Shown one piece after another: positions 1-8,280 of a stretch of 64,000 bases of DNA (the stretch's first letter is position 1; each line of letters starts with the position of its first letter). The notes under the pieces are model-generated. The model saw nothing but the letters and a program-made list of their open reading frames with translations, ran no database searches and was not told the DNA's origin. The stretch is from Hirschia litorea (lineage in GTDB: Bacteria; Pseudomonadota; Alphaproteobacteria; Caulobacterales; Hyphomonadaceae). The translations under genes were made by a program, and so were the position numbers. The stretch spans positions 62,001-126,000 of the forward strand of contig NZ_JBHTBR010000005.1 of the NCBI RefSeq assembly GCF_042665075.1, in the 5' to 3' direction.

Positions 1-502
1 CAGCATTCTCAAATAAAATTACGCGATCACTTTCAGGAAATCGAGATAAGCCCTGCATATCCACCCGCATCGCCAATTTGCCCAGCACATCTTCTATAAT
101 CGGTGCCCGCATTCCCTCAGGAATATCAGCAAAAAAGATTGCGGGACCACGCTCGAAATTCTCGTCTTTTAACCAGCGCTCATGCAGCAGCATCAATCCC
201 ATTTCACTCTCAACCATACGCTCTAGTGCCCATGCTGTAGCACGTTCAGCTTTGCTCAGCCCTTCATCCAAATCTTTGCCAAGTTTGTTTTCAAAATAGC
301 GCCGAATGAAAGCGGAATCCGCAACAATCTTTCCATCCACTTTGACATAAGGGGCCTTTTGATAAGGTGCCTCCTCTAAATCTGCTATATGCGTGGTATA
401 CGCCACCCCTAGCATATCTAATTGCATCATAGATTTCATCACATAGGGGCTAGGCGAATGACACCCAAAAGCCGGTCCCCATCCAAACAACTGCACCATC
501 AT
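1..502 (-). CDS. Glutathione S-transferase-like protein, 3' part missing
   Basis: This gene runs off the left edge; 167 codons are visible. Reading the minus strand from the ATG at 502 gives a thioredoxin-fold GST N-terminus: a QLFGWGP start, the segment PYVMKSMMQLDMLGV, then APYVKVDGKIVADS followed by FIRRYFE. That pattern (P-x-V-x-vDG-x-x-x-x-DS) is typical of the Fax/metaxin-like GST group, which often lacks classical glutathione transferase activity. The start is supported by GGGAGA just upstream. The next gene, a WYL regulator, is divergent with about 106 bp between them, so it could control this gene; that is inference. The substrate cannot be told from the sequence. Confidence 0.75.
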   Translation of the reverse strand, partial: MMVQLFGWGPAFGCHSPSPYVMKSMMQLDMLGVAYTTHIADLEEAPYQKAPYVKVDGKIVADSAFIRRYFENKLGKDLDEGLSKAERATAWALERMVESEMGLMLLHERWLKDENFERGPAIFFADIPEGMRAPIIEDVLGKLAMRVDMQGLSRFPESDRVILFENA

Positions 503-608
503 TATTCTCCCAACATATTCAAATGTTTTACCCAACGTCATTGAAGTGACCAGAAAAACATAGCAATGTGCAAAAAAATGTCAGCAGCCTGTCATCAGAG
601 TATTTATT

Positions 609-1373
609 ATGCGCCGTACCGAACGCCTCTTTCAAATTATTCAAATACTCCGCCGCAACCGCCGCCCAGTTCGCGGAAAAGAGCTCGCTGAAGAACTCGG
701 CACTTCTCTGCGCACAATCTATCGCGACATAGTCGAGCTACAAGCCCAACGCGTCCCCGTTGAGGGCGAAGCAGGTCTTGGATATGTGCTATCAGGTGAT
801 TACGATATGCCCCCGCTTATGCTGACAGCCGATGAGCTGGAAGCTGCGGTTTTAGGCGCACGCTGGGTGGCTATGCGCTCAGACCCTGATTTGAAACGCG
901 GCGCAGAAGACCTGCTCGCCAAAATCGCGCTCGTCATGCCAGACCGTTTAAAATCCATCGTACATGAAAGCGGTGTTGCGCCAGTACAATTTTCCTTTGT
1001 GCGTGAAGATACCTGCGATGTGTCTATAATCCGGCGAGCTATCCGAGAGCAAAAGAAACTTGATCTTGTTTACACAAATGAAAAAGAGGAAACCGTCTCA
1101 CGCGTAATTTGGCCCTTCCTCGTGGCCTATTCTGAAAGCGCTCGCTTCATATGCGCTTGGTGCGAAAAACGCGAAGACTTCCGCACCTTCCGCACAGATA
1201 GGGTCGATAAGCTAGCGATTATGGAAACCAAATTCACGCAACGCGTGCCTGTATTACGTAAACAGTGGAAAGAGTTACAAGAATTACGCCGCAAGGAATG
1301 CGTCGAAAACTATAAACCGCCTAACACTCCACAACATTCACGGGAACCGTCACAGCCAAGCCGCCCAAACTAG
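609..1373 (+). CDS. YafY-type HTH/WYL-domain transcriptional regulator
   Basis: A 254-residue DNA-binding regulator. Residues 1-60 form a DeoR/HTH_11-type winged helix (LAEELGTSLRTIYRDI is the recognition region), and residues about 135-210 form a WYL domain, a ligand- or nucleotide-sensing beta domain, recognisable from IRRAIREQKKLDLVY and the DFRTFRTDRVDKL segment. WYL regulators control metabolic or defence genes; the target here is unknown. It is divergent from the GST-like gene, which makes that gene the first candidate target. Its 3' end overlaps the convergent serine dehydratase gene by 53 bp, so the last about 17 residues are encoded opposite that gene's C-terminus. Confidence 0.85.
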   Translation: MRRTERLFQIIQILRRNRRPVRGKELAEELGTSLRTIYRDIVELQAQRVPVEGEAGLGYVLSGDYDMPPLMLTADELEAAVLGARWVAMRSDPDLKRGAEDLLAKIALVMPDRLKSIVHESGVAPVQFSFVREDTCDVSIIRRAIREQKKLDLVYTNEKEETVSRVIWPFLVAYSESARFICAWCEKREDFRTFRTDRVDKLAIMETKFTQRVPVLRKQWKELQELRRKECVENYKPPNTPQHSREPSQPSRPN

Positions 1374-2727
1374 TCTCTTTATATTTTGAAGACATATCCA
1401 AGCCTGTTTGACGCATTGTCTCAATCACCTGATCCAGCGTCACTTTGGGCGCATCGACTGCCCGCAATGCCAAACGTGCAGCATTTGCAGCCTTCACGGC
1501 CCCCATTGCATTGCGTTCAATACAAGGTATTTGCACTAATCCGCCCACAGGGTCACACGTAAGTCCTAGATTATGCTCCATGCCGATCTCAGCTGCATCA
1601 CTCACTTGTTGCGGTGTTGCCTCCCAGACCGCCGCCAAACCAGCAGCAGCCATAGAACACGCAACCCCCACCTCACCTTGACACCCCATTTCAGCACCAG
1701 AGATTGAGGCGCGCTGTTTATATAAAATGCCAATCGCAGCAGACGTCAGCAGGAATTTTCCAATACGTCCGGTAGAATAACAATCTGCCTCTTCCCAACC
1801 TTCTTCAGCACAATAATGTTTGATAACGGCGGGAATAATTCCCGCAGCTCCATTTGTCGGTGAGGTTACAACACGCCCGCCAGCCGCATTTTCTTCATTC
1901 ACCGCCATGGCAAATACATTGAGCCAATCAAACAATAATTCTCGCTCATTCGAGCCAGGGTTTTCCTTCAATGTGCGATATAGCTTTGCAGCGCGACGCT
2001 GCACCTTTAATCCGCCCGGCAATACGCCTTGCTGGCTTATCCCGCGCTCAATACAGCCATCCATTGCTGCCCAGATTTCATACAGCTTTTTATCTGTTTC
2101 TTCTCTGCTGCGTTGTGCATCTTCATTGGCCAGTAAAACTTGTGCAATCGTCATATCGTTGGCTTGGCATTTCTCAACCAATTCAGCGCCCGAGTGGAAA
2201 CTAAATTCTCCCGTCCCTGTACCCAAGATTAGATCATCTTTTGCAGGAGCATTTAACTGAGCCTCACTTGCGATAAATCCGCCCCCCACAGAATAGAAAG
2301 TGCGCACCAGCAGATAATCGCCTGTCGCATTCAAAATTGTCACCTTCATCCCATTAGGGTGCAACAAGGGTACGATATCCCCGCGCATGTCCACGTCACG
2401 CTTTGGTATAAACTTGATGCTCTTACCATTTGGCAGTGTCAGCCGATTGCTTACCTTCACATCTTGAAATGCTTTTTCTGCCCAATCAGGATCAACGCTA
2501 TCAGGCTCAGCACCCATCAATCCTAAAATTGCCGCCTTGTCAGATCCGTGCCCTACCCCTGTCAGCGCCAAAGACCCCTGCAGCTCAATCACGCAACGCG
2601 AAACCTGATCCATCAAACCAAGTTCAGCAACTTCCTGCATGATCCGACTGGTGATCCGCATTGGTCCAACTGTATGTGAAGAAGAAGGTCCAATACCTAT
2701 TTTAAAGATATCAAAAACGCTTAACAT
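1321..2727 (-). CDS. sdaA: L-serine dehydratase (L-serine ammonia-lyase), single-chain, iron-sulfur type
   Basis: Converts L-serine to pyruvate and ammonia in the cytoplasm using a 4Fe-4S cluster. The 468 residues match the single-chain type 2 enzyme: an N-terminal beta domain with GPSSSHTVGPMR near residue 13, and a C-terminal alpha domain with SPTNGAAGIIPA near 290. Cys349, Cys391 and Cys402 have the 42- and 11-residue spacing of the cluster ligands described for the Legionella enzyme, and the protein ends in Cys468, which fits the tail-in-mouth fourth ligand known from that enzyme. That final cysteine sits at the very stop codon, inside the overlap with the WYL gene. The gene is convergent with the WYL regulator and stands alone. 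Confidence 0.95.
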   Translation of the reverse strand: MLSVFDIFKIGIGPSSSHTVGPMRITSRIMQEVAELGLMDQVSRCVIELQGSLALTGVGHGSDKAAILGLMGAEPDSVDPDWAEKAFQDVKVSNRLTLPNGKSIKFIPKRDVDMRGDIVPLLHPNGMKVTILNATGDYLLVRTFYSVGGGFIASEAQLNAPAKDDLILGTGTGEFSFHSGAELVEKCQANDMTIAQVLLANEDAQRSREETDKKLYEIWAAMDGCIERGISQQGVLPGGLKVQRRAAKLYRTLKENPGSNERELLFDWLNVFAMAVNEENAAGGRVVTSPTNGAAGIIPAVIKHYCAEEGWEEADCYSTGRIGKFLLTSAAIGILYKQRASISGAEMGCQGEVGVACSMAAAGLAAVWEATPQQVSDAAEIGMEHNLGLTCDPVGGLVQIPCIERNAMGAVKAANAARLALRAVDAPKVTLDQVIETMRQTGLDMSSKYKETSLGGLAVTVPVNVVEC

Positions 2728-2831
2728 GCCTGCTCGTCCCGATTTTTTATATTTATTTCTTTTATGAGATTTTTATACTCCGAAACGCCATGATATACCA
2801 AATATAATTATAATTCCTGTGAGATTTTGAT

Positions 2832-3287
2832 ATGATGCTTCACATTATAAAGCTTCCGCCGCTGCATTTTATCATGTGCCTAGCAGGCATGTATCTGACA
2901 GGTAAGCACCTGCCAAGCAGAGCGATAACATCCCAAGACCTAAGCACCATCACATGGGTAGCACTCACCCTGATCGGCATATTCATAATGGGATTATCTG
3001 CTTATAAATTCCGTCAACACCGCACCAATATTGAAGCTTTTCGAGAGCCAAACAACCTAATTACAACGGGTATTTTCAGCCTCACGCGCAATCCTATTTA
3101 TATAGGATTTCTAATCATACTGATCGGATCTGTTTTCTATATCAATCAATATAGTGGATTCGTATTTGTTGGCATTTTCTTTGTACTTGCAGATAGATGG
3201 TACATCCCCCACGAAGAGCGCGACGCGCATCGCATATTTGGAGACGCCTTCACAAGATACAAAGCCCGCGTACGCCGCTGGCTTTAA
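2832..3287 (+). CDS. Isoprenylcysteine/phospholipid methyltransferase-family membrane protein
   Basis: A 151-residue integral membrane protein with about four hydrophobic segments. The C-terminal half carries the ICMT/PEMT-like signature: GIFSLTRNPIYIGF near residue 82, then EERDAHRIFGDAFTRYKARVRRWL at the end (quoted as separate motifs EERD, FGDAFTRY and RVRRW). Family members transfer a methyl group from S-adenosylmethionine to isoprenylcysteine or lipid substrates; bacterial substrates are mostly unknown. Two adjacent ATG codons exist at 2832 and 2835. The stop overlaps the convergent TrmJ-family gene by 4 bp. Confidence 0.8.
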   Translation: MMLHIIKLPPLHFIMCLAGMYLTGKHLPSRAITSQDLSTITWVALTLIGIFIMGLSAYKFRQHRTNIEAFREPNNLITTGIFSLTRNPIYIGFLIILIGSVFYINQYSGFVFVGIFFVLADRWYIPHEERDAHRIFGDAFTRYKARVRRWL

Positions 3288-4042
3288 TCCTCGCGCTGCA
3301 CACGCGCCTTACCACGTCCCACCGCCAATGCCTTAATAGCACCACGAAATGTCTGCACTTCTTGGCGTGTCCATTGCGCTCTAATCAAAGCACTACGTAT
3401 GTTTTGTGTCATCACAGGGCGCTTCTCTTCGGGAAAGAAAAATCCTGCACGATCAAGCTCTTCTTCAAAATGCTCAAACATACGCATTAATTCATCACGG
3501 CGTGCAACATCCCCCACACCCGCAAACTCTTCGGGTGTCACCGCATTATCTCTCGCCGCCCACGCATGTGCAAACACACCCACAGCCTGCGCCAAATTCA
3601 GCGACGAAAACGAGCGATCCACAGGGTAAGTTAAAATTGCGTCCGCCAACGTGACTTCTTCATTTAACAGACCCATTTTCTCTGCACCAAACATCACCCC
3701 AATGCCCACATTAGGCCGTGACACCAGCGCACCAATTCCTTGGTCCACATTAAAAACTGGCTTCTCCATTCCACGTGGACGCGCTGTTGTTGCCAACACA
3801 TATGTTAGATCAGCTATACCCTCTTCCAGTGTATCATACACCCGCGCATACACGCCCCAATCGAACGCACCTGCACTCATCGTATCAGCTTTAGAGTTTG
3901 GCCAGCCATCACGCGGATTAATTATACGCAAATCCGTCAATCCGAAATTCGCCATCACCCGCGCCGCCGCGCCGATGTTTTCTCCCATTTGTGGAGAGAC
4001 GAGAATAATCGCTGGTTCGGAAGTCGTTTGAATATGTGTCAT
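3284..4042 (-). CDS. trmJ: TrmJ-family tRNA (cytidine/uridine-32-2'-O)-methyltransferase
   Basis: A SPOUT-class RNA 2'-O-ribose methyltransferase of 252 residues. The knot motifs are visible: motif 1 VSPQMGENIGAAARVMANFG near residue 15, motif 2 MFGAEKMGLLNEE near 118, and motif 3 SSLNLAQAVGV near 145. TrmJ methylates position 32 of the anticodon loop using SAM. The C-terminal about 80 residues form the helical extension found in TrmJ but not in TrmL. Assignment to TrmJ rather than another SpoU member rests on that extension and on overall order of motifs. The gene stands alone, downstream of nothing on its strand within about 80 bp. Confidence 0.85.
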   Translation of the reverse strand: MTHIQTTSEPAIILVSPQMGENIGAAARVMANFGLTDLRIINPRDGWPNSKADTMSAGAFDWGVYARVYDTLEEGIADLTYVLATTARPRGMEKPVFNVDQGIGALVSRPNVGIGVMFGAEKMGLLNEEVTLADAILTYPVDRSFSSLNLAQAVGVFAHAWAARDNAVTPEEFAGVGDVARRDELMRMFEHFEEELDRAGFFFPEEKRPVMTQNIRSALIRAQWTRQEVQTFRGAIKALAVGRGKARVQRED

Positions 4043-4125
4043 ACAAAAAGGGCAACCATTTTCATGCGGGTTTCGTCAAGTCTATTCTTGAATTCAAACG
4101 ACTTTTTCATCTCTCAAAGGTCGGG

Positions 4126-4749
4126 CTATCCCTTCTTGGCCACGATATACAAGCTTGAAGATTTCTCCGGGTACGACCCTTTTTCAAGAATTTCAAAGCC
4201 TTCATCTCGCACCATTGCTTCCAAATCGGACTTTTTAAATGTGTCCACATAAGGGGCCTTACCCATCATTTTCATTACAGGCAGCACCATTTTGATAAAT
4301 GGTCCCATCTCCCCCACACAAGGCGTTTTGCTAATCAACAAACCATCGGGTTTAAGCAACTGGCTTACGCGCTCCAGCGTCTTGGGCAGATTGTCTAATA
4401 AATGAAACAAATTATGCGCCATCACCACGTCAAATGACTCAGGCGCAAGACGTTCATCAAATACATCAGCTTGTAGAAAAGCTATATTTGTAACACCTTG
4501 ATCTTTTGCTTTTCGCGCGCCAATTTCAATCATGCCGCCGGAGTAATCAGTAGCCGTAAAATGGCGCACACGGTTGGCCAACAAGAGCGCTGTCGACCCC
4601 GTTCCACACCCAATCTCCAATACCTGCTGTTGATCAGATAAATATGTTGCTGTCCGCGCCAGCGTCGCTTCATATCCGGCTAAATTATCAATTTTCTTTT
4701 TAGCATATTTGGGCGCAGCTTTATCCCAAAAAACATGTGGATTTTTCAT
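4126..4749 (-). CDS. Class I SAM-dependent methyltransferase
   Basis: A 207-residue soluble methyltransferase with a Rossmann fold. The SAM-binding motif I is LEIGCGTGSTALLLA near residue 44, followed by an acidic loop (TATDYSGGMIEIG) and the motif FDVVMAHNLFHLLDN near 104. This organisation is common to UbiE/BioC-like enzymes that act on small molecules. Nothing in the sequence fixes the substrate. It lies about 55 bp downstream of the GIN-domain lipoprotein gene on the same strand and about 85 bp upstream of trmJ, so co-transcription is possible. Confidence 0.8.
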   Translation of the reverse strand: MKNPHVFWDKAAPKYAKKKIDNLAGYEATLARTATYLSDQQQVLEIGCGTGSTALLLANRVRHFTATDYSGGMIEIGARKAKDQGVTNIAFLQADVFDERLAPESFDVVMAHNLFHLLDNLPKTLERVSQLLKPDGLLISKTPCVGEMGPFIKMVLPVMKMMGKAPYVDTFKKSDLEAMVRDEGFEILEKGSYPEKSSSLYIVAKKG

Positions 4750-4803
4750 GACAGCTATATAATTCCAATTATTGAGACTATTTCTTATATTAAGTTCAAT
4801 TAC

Positions 4804-5817
4804 TTAGCGTTGCCATTGCCCTTTTTCATAAGCAATATGACGCCCGTCGATCACAAGGTCTCCTGACCCAGAAATTCCACCCGATAGCGAACCACTTAGT
4901 GGACCGGTCTCAACATCTCCCGATCCCTTGATAGAAATGTTCAAGTCTTCAATTTTGCCATCGATTAATACATCACCAGAACCCGAAACACTCACGCCAA
5001 CAGACTGGAATTGTCCCCCGTCCACAGTCACGTCCCCAGAACCACGAATATCAACCAGTGCTTTTTCTTGAGCACTTTTAGAGTAGATATCACCAGATCC
5101 CATGATTGATGCGAACAAATGACCTGCTATATTTTCTAAACTAATATCGCCAGATCCTTTAATGGCGAGAACAGCTTTTCCAGATATGTTTTCTGCTTTC
5201 ACATCACCGGAACCACGAACCTCAGCAGAAAGCTCACCAATATTTTCTGCAGAGATGTCCCCGCTTCCATTTACTTGAAAATCGGCAAATCCGGAAACAT
5301 CTTGCAAAAACACATCGCCACATCCGTTCACGATAACAGACGTTGAGTGCAAATCTCCAATGCGCGCTACTCCACTTTTCAATTCAAGATCTAAGTTTGA
5401 ATTGGTTGGCATTGTGATTTCTAAATGGGGAAACTCATCAATTGAACGCAGTTTATCGCCCTTTAGTTTTAGTCGATATTTGCCATTGCTGGACTTACAT
5501 TGACTAATTTTTAAATCATCATCGCCCGTCACCCGCACACCATTTGACGCAAGATCTACTTTGATCGCATCAATTTTACCTGCCTCAACCAAAGCACCCT
5601 GCTGTAGTTTCGCATCATACTTCCCGTCAGAGGATGTACGCACAGTAAGCACTCCAACGAAGTCTTGAATATCTACAAGACCGTCAGCTACGCCTTGCGC
5701 ATCTGCAACTTGGATATCGTCCTTGATCTTGAGGTCTGAATCTGCAGAAGCCGAACATGCTGCAACAAGTGCGAAACAAGCCGTTGATAAAAAAAGGGGT
5801 GCAAAATATTTGGGCAT
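4804..5817 (-). CDS. GIN-domain (DUF2807) lipoprotein with nine GSGD repeats
   Basis: A 337-residue exported protein. The N-terminus is a lipoprotein signal peptide with the lipobox LVAAC, cleaved before Cys21. From residue 164 to 320 the chain is built from nine copies of a 18-20 residue unit, each marked by the motif x-G-S-G-D (first copy NGCGD), at residues 164, 183, 201, 220, 239, 258, 278, 297 and 316. This is the beta-helix architecture of DUF2807 putative auto-transporter adhesins. Localisation in the outer membrane or periplasm is likely; the function is unknown. The gene is divergent from icd with 257 bp between them. Confidence 0.8.
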   Translation of the reverse strand: MPKYFAPLFLSTACFALVAACSASADSDLKIKDDIQVADAQGVADGLVDIQDFVGVLTVRTSSDGKYDAKLQQGALVEAGKIDAIKVDLASNGVRVTGDDDLKISQCKSSNGKYRLKLKGDKLRSIDEFPHLEITMPTNSNLDLELKSGVARIGDLHSTSVIVNGCGDVFLQDVSGFADFQVNGSGDISAENIGELSAEVRGSGDVKAENISGKAVLAIKGSGDISLENIAGHLFASIMGSGDIYSKSAQEKALVDIRGSGDVTVDGGQFQSVGVSVSGSGDVLIDGKIEDLNISIKGSGDVETGPLSGSLSGGISGSGDLVIDGRHIAYEKGQWQR

Positions 5818-6074
5818 GGGGCATTCTCCAAAAAAGCGTCTGCGAAATTAGAGATGTTATTTATCGTTTTTCGATAAAAGTCAACATCGCAACACTTATG
5901 ACCGCTTAGATTTTGCAAAAATACCCCTCAAAATCCTGCTAAATAGTCTCACTTCTCAACAAGTTTAGCACTTCTCCTTTGACGGGTGTCGTCCCTCTGC
6001 TATAGCAAAACGCAAATTATGCCATTCGGAGCGATTACCCGTCTCTCCATAAAAATAGATAGAAGGACAAAAGC

Positions 6075-7298
6075 ATGGCCGTGATTAAGGTAGATAACCC
6101 AGTTGTTGAGATGGACGGTGACGAGATGACTCGCATCATCTGGGCGATGATCAAAGAGCGTCTTATCCTTCCATACCTCGACATCGACCTTAAATATTTC
6201 GACCTTTCAGTCGAAAAGCGTGACGAGACAGACGACCAAATCACTATCGACGCAGCAGAAGCGACAAAAAAATACGGTGTTGCTGTTAAGTGTGCGACCA
6301 TCACTCCAGATGAAGGCCGCGTTGAAGAGTTTGGCCTAAAGAAAATGTGGCGTTCGCCAAACGGTACAATCCGCAACATTCTTGGTGGTGTGGTTTTCCG
6401 TGAGCCAATCGTGATTTCAAACGTACCACGTTTGGTTCCTGGTTGGACGAAGCCTGTTGTTATCGGCCGTCACGCTTTTGGTGACCAGTACCGCGCAACT
6501 GATTTCCTCGTGCCTGGCAAAGGTAAGCTAACCATGAAATGGGAAGCTTCAGACGGTTCTGAAACAATTGAGCACGAAATCTATGATTTCCCAGAAGCCG
6601 GTATCGCTATGGGCATGTACAACCTTGACGATTCAATCCGTGACTTCGCACGCGCTTCAATGAATTACGGCCTTCAACGCAAATGGCCTGTATACTTGTC
6701 GACCAAAAACACAATCATGAAAAAATATGATGGTCGCTTCAAAGACATCTTCCAAGAAGTCTTCGATAACGAATTTGCTGACAAGTTCGCAGAGTTTGGC
6801 GGAACTTACGAGCACCGCTTGATTGATGACATGGTTGCTGCAGCCATGAAATGGTCTGGTGGATATGTTTGGGCATGTAAAAACTATGATGGTGACGTTC
6901 AATCCGACACAGTCGCTCAAGGTTACGGCTCACTTGGTCTAATGACTTCTGTTCTTATGACGCCGGATGGTAAAACAGTAGAAGCTGAAGCGGCTCACGG
7001 TACAGTGACACGTCACTACCGTGCTCACCAGCGCGGCGAAGCAACGTCTACAAACTCTATCGCTTCTATCTTTGCTTGGTCACGGGCACTTGGTCACCGT
7101 GGTCGTATGGATGGCAATGAAGCACTATCAAACTTTGCTCAGCTACTAGAAGAAACAGTGATTTCAACTGTAGAATCTGGCCACATGACAAAAGACTTGG
7201 CGCTATTGGTTGGTGCCGACCAGTCATGGCTGACAACTGAAGGCTTTATCGACAAAGTTGCCGCTAACTTCCAAGACGCAATGTCTAAAGTTAACTAA
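6075..7298 (+). CDS. icd: NADP-dependent isocitrate dehydrogenase
   Basis: Oxidatively decarboxylates isocitrate to 2-oxoglutarate in the TCA cycle, reducing NADP. The 407-residue length and sequence fit the eukaryote-like homodimeric subfamily found in many alphaproteobacteria: MDGDEMTRIIW at residue 13, SPNGTIRNILGG near 94 (substrate serine loop), and the AAHGTVTRHYR motif near 307 for NADP binding. AGAAGG precedes the ATG at a good distance. Codon usage shifts to a highly expressed style (many GTT, GCT and CGT codons) compared with neighbours. A strong hairpin terminator follows at 7337. Confidence 0.97.
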   Translation: MAVIKVDNPVVEMDGDEMTRIIWAMIKERLILPYLDIDLKYFDLSVEKRDETDDQITIDAAEATKKYGVAVKCATITPDEGRVEEFGLKKMWRSPNGTIRNILGGVVFREPIVISNVPRLVPGWTKPVVIGRHAFGDQYRATDFLVPGKGKLTMKWEASDGSETIEHEIYDFPEAGIAMGMYNLDDSIRDFARASMNYGLQRKWPVYLSTKNTIMKKYDGRFKDIFQEVFDNEFADKFAEFGGTYEHRLIDDMVAAAMKWSGGYVWACKNYDGDVQSDTVAQGYGSLGLMTSVLMTPDGKTVEAEAAHGTVTRHYRAHQRGEATSTNSIASIFAWSRALGHRGRMDGNEALSNFAQLLEETVISTVESGHMTKDLALLVGADQSWLTTEGFIDKVAANFQDAMSKVN

Positions 7299-7336
7299 AG
7301 AACAGGCCTCAAGCTTTTGCTTGATCGCAAATTAAG

Positions 7337-7372
7337 AAACGGCGATGCTCTAAATAGCGTCGCCGTTTTTTT
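7337..7372 (+). terminator. Rho-independent terminator of icd
   Basis: A 13-bp stem (AAACGGCGATGCT paired with AGCGTCGCCGTTT, one G-U pair) with a six-base loop is followed directly by a run of T. It begins 38 bp after the icd stop. Confidence 0.9.
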
Positions 7373-7402
7373 GTAAAAACCCATCTGTGAGAACTCTCCC
7401 CA

Positions 7403-7741
7403 ATGCCTAATTGTCTCGTTGAATATTCAGCACCGATTGCCCAACACATCTCTCCCAAACAACTTGTAGATACCGTGCAAGCCGCAGCAATTGCTTCTGA
7501 CTTGTTCAAACCTGAAACTGTCAAAACAAGAGCGCTCCCATTTGATTGTTACACAGATCATGACGGGAACCCTGACTTCATTCACGTGACAGTTGCGATT
7601 CTCCCAGGCAGAACACCTCAGCAAAGACAACACCTTGCACAAACCATGATATCCAACTTGAAGACCTTAGAACTGTCATCAACGACCCTAACAGTTGATA
7701 TTAAAGATCTGGACCCCGCCTACACCAAAACATCTATATAG
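7403..7741 (+). CDS. CHMI-family tautomerase, copy 1
   Basis: A 112-residue protein of the 5-carboxymethyl-2-hydroxymuconate isomerase family, part of the tautomerase superfamily that uses an N-terminal proline after Met removal; here the chain starts M-P-N-C-L-V-E-Y-S. Family landmarks also include VKTRALP near residue 47, FIHVTVAILPGRT near 69 and the terminal LDPAY. In homoprotocatechuate breakdown the enzyme isomerises CHM, but no other genes of that pathway are nearby, so the true substrate is uncertain. It is followed 120 bp later by a second copy on the same strand. The icd terminator separates it from the upstream gene. Confidence 0.85.
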   Translation: MPNCLVEYSAPIAQHISPKQLVDTVQAAAIASDLFKPETVKTRALPFDCYTDHDGNPDFIHVTVAILPGRTPQQRQHLAQTMISNLKTLELSSTTLTVDIKDLDPAYTKTSI

Positions 7742-7814
7742 CGCCTGGCGTTCACACTCCAACATCAATATACTATACCAATGCCGCCAAATAGGTATGC
7801 ATCTGATTAGAAAT

Positions 7815-7827
7815 TTGGTAGGACCGA
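7815..7827. promoter_or_regulatory. GntR/FadR-type operator-like motif upstream of CHMI copy 2
   Basis: TTGGTAGGACCGA resembles the TGGT-N3-ACCA palindrome bound by FadR-subfamily GntR regulators, with one mismatch in the right arm. It lies 35 bp upstream of the start at 7862 and is followed by an AT-rich stretch, as is the matching motif upstream of the alginate lyase at 19037. No GntR gene is in the window. Confidence 0.4.
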
Positions 7828-7861
7828 AATATAGTCGGCGCAATATATATAGAGGTAATAC

Positions 7862-8197
7862 ATGCCAGATTGCATTGTTGAATATTCCAAGAGACTCGCC
7901 ACGAAAGTTTCCGTAGAGAAAATTACCCAAACAGCACATCAGGGCGCAATTAACAGCGGCTTGCTTGATCCTGAAAAAGTAAAAACGCGCGCAACACTCA
8001 TCGAACATCAAATATTACCTGCCGATAGAGATGTGATCCACGTCACTATCCGTTTTCTCGCAGGGCGAACTGACGCTCAGAAAAAGCACTTATCAGATTC
8101 AATCGTTTCTGAGCTATGTACACTTGGACTTACAAACATAGCCATCAGCGCAGACGCATATGATTTAAGTCCAGGATACGCAATTAAGCTACTTTAA
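7862..8197 (+). CDS. CHMI-family tautomerase, copy 2
   Basis: A 111-residue paralogue of the gene just upstream. It starts M-P-D-C-I-V-E-Y-S, so the catalytic N-terminal proline is kept, and shares VKTRAT near residue 40, VIHVTIRFLAGRT near 59 and the terminal LSPGY. The two copies are clearly homologous but diverged over much of their length, so this is not a recent duplication. AGAGG precedes the start. The 120-bp gap before it holds a GntR-type operator-like motif, which suggests that it has its own promoter and regulator rather than being only read through from copy 1. Confidence 0.85.
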   Translation: MPDCIVEYSKRLATKVSVEKITQTAHQGAINSGLLDPEKVKTRATLIEHQILPADRDVIHVTIRFLAGRTDAQKKHLSDSIVSELCTLGLTNIAISADAYDLSPGYAIKLL

Positions 8198-8238
8198 ACT
8201 CAGCATTCCAAATATTACGATCAACACAAAACCTTAAA

Positions 8239-8267
8239 CGGCGACACCTGCTAGTGACGCCGCTTTT
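8239..8267 (+). terminator. Terminator after CHMI copy 2
   Basis: CGGCG-A-CAC pairs with GTG-A-CGCCG around a six-base loop with a single A-A mismatch, followed by CTTTTATT. It sits 41 bp after the stop at 8197 and just before the 3' end of the convergent DUF1838 gene, so it may serve both. Confidence 0.7.
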
Positions 8268-8280
8268 ATTCAGATAAAGA

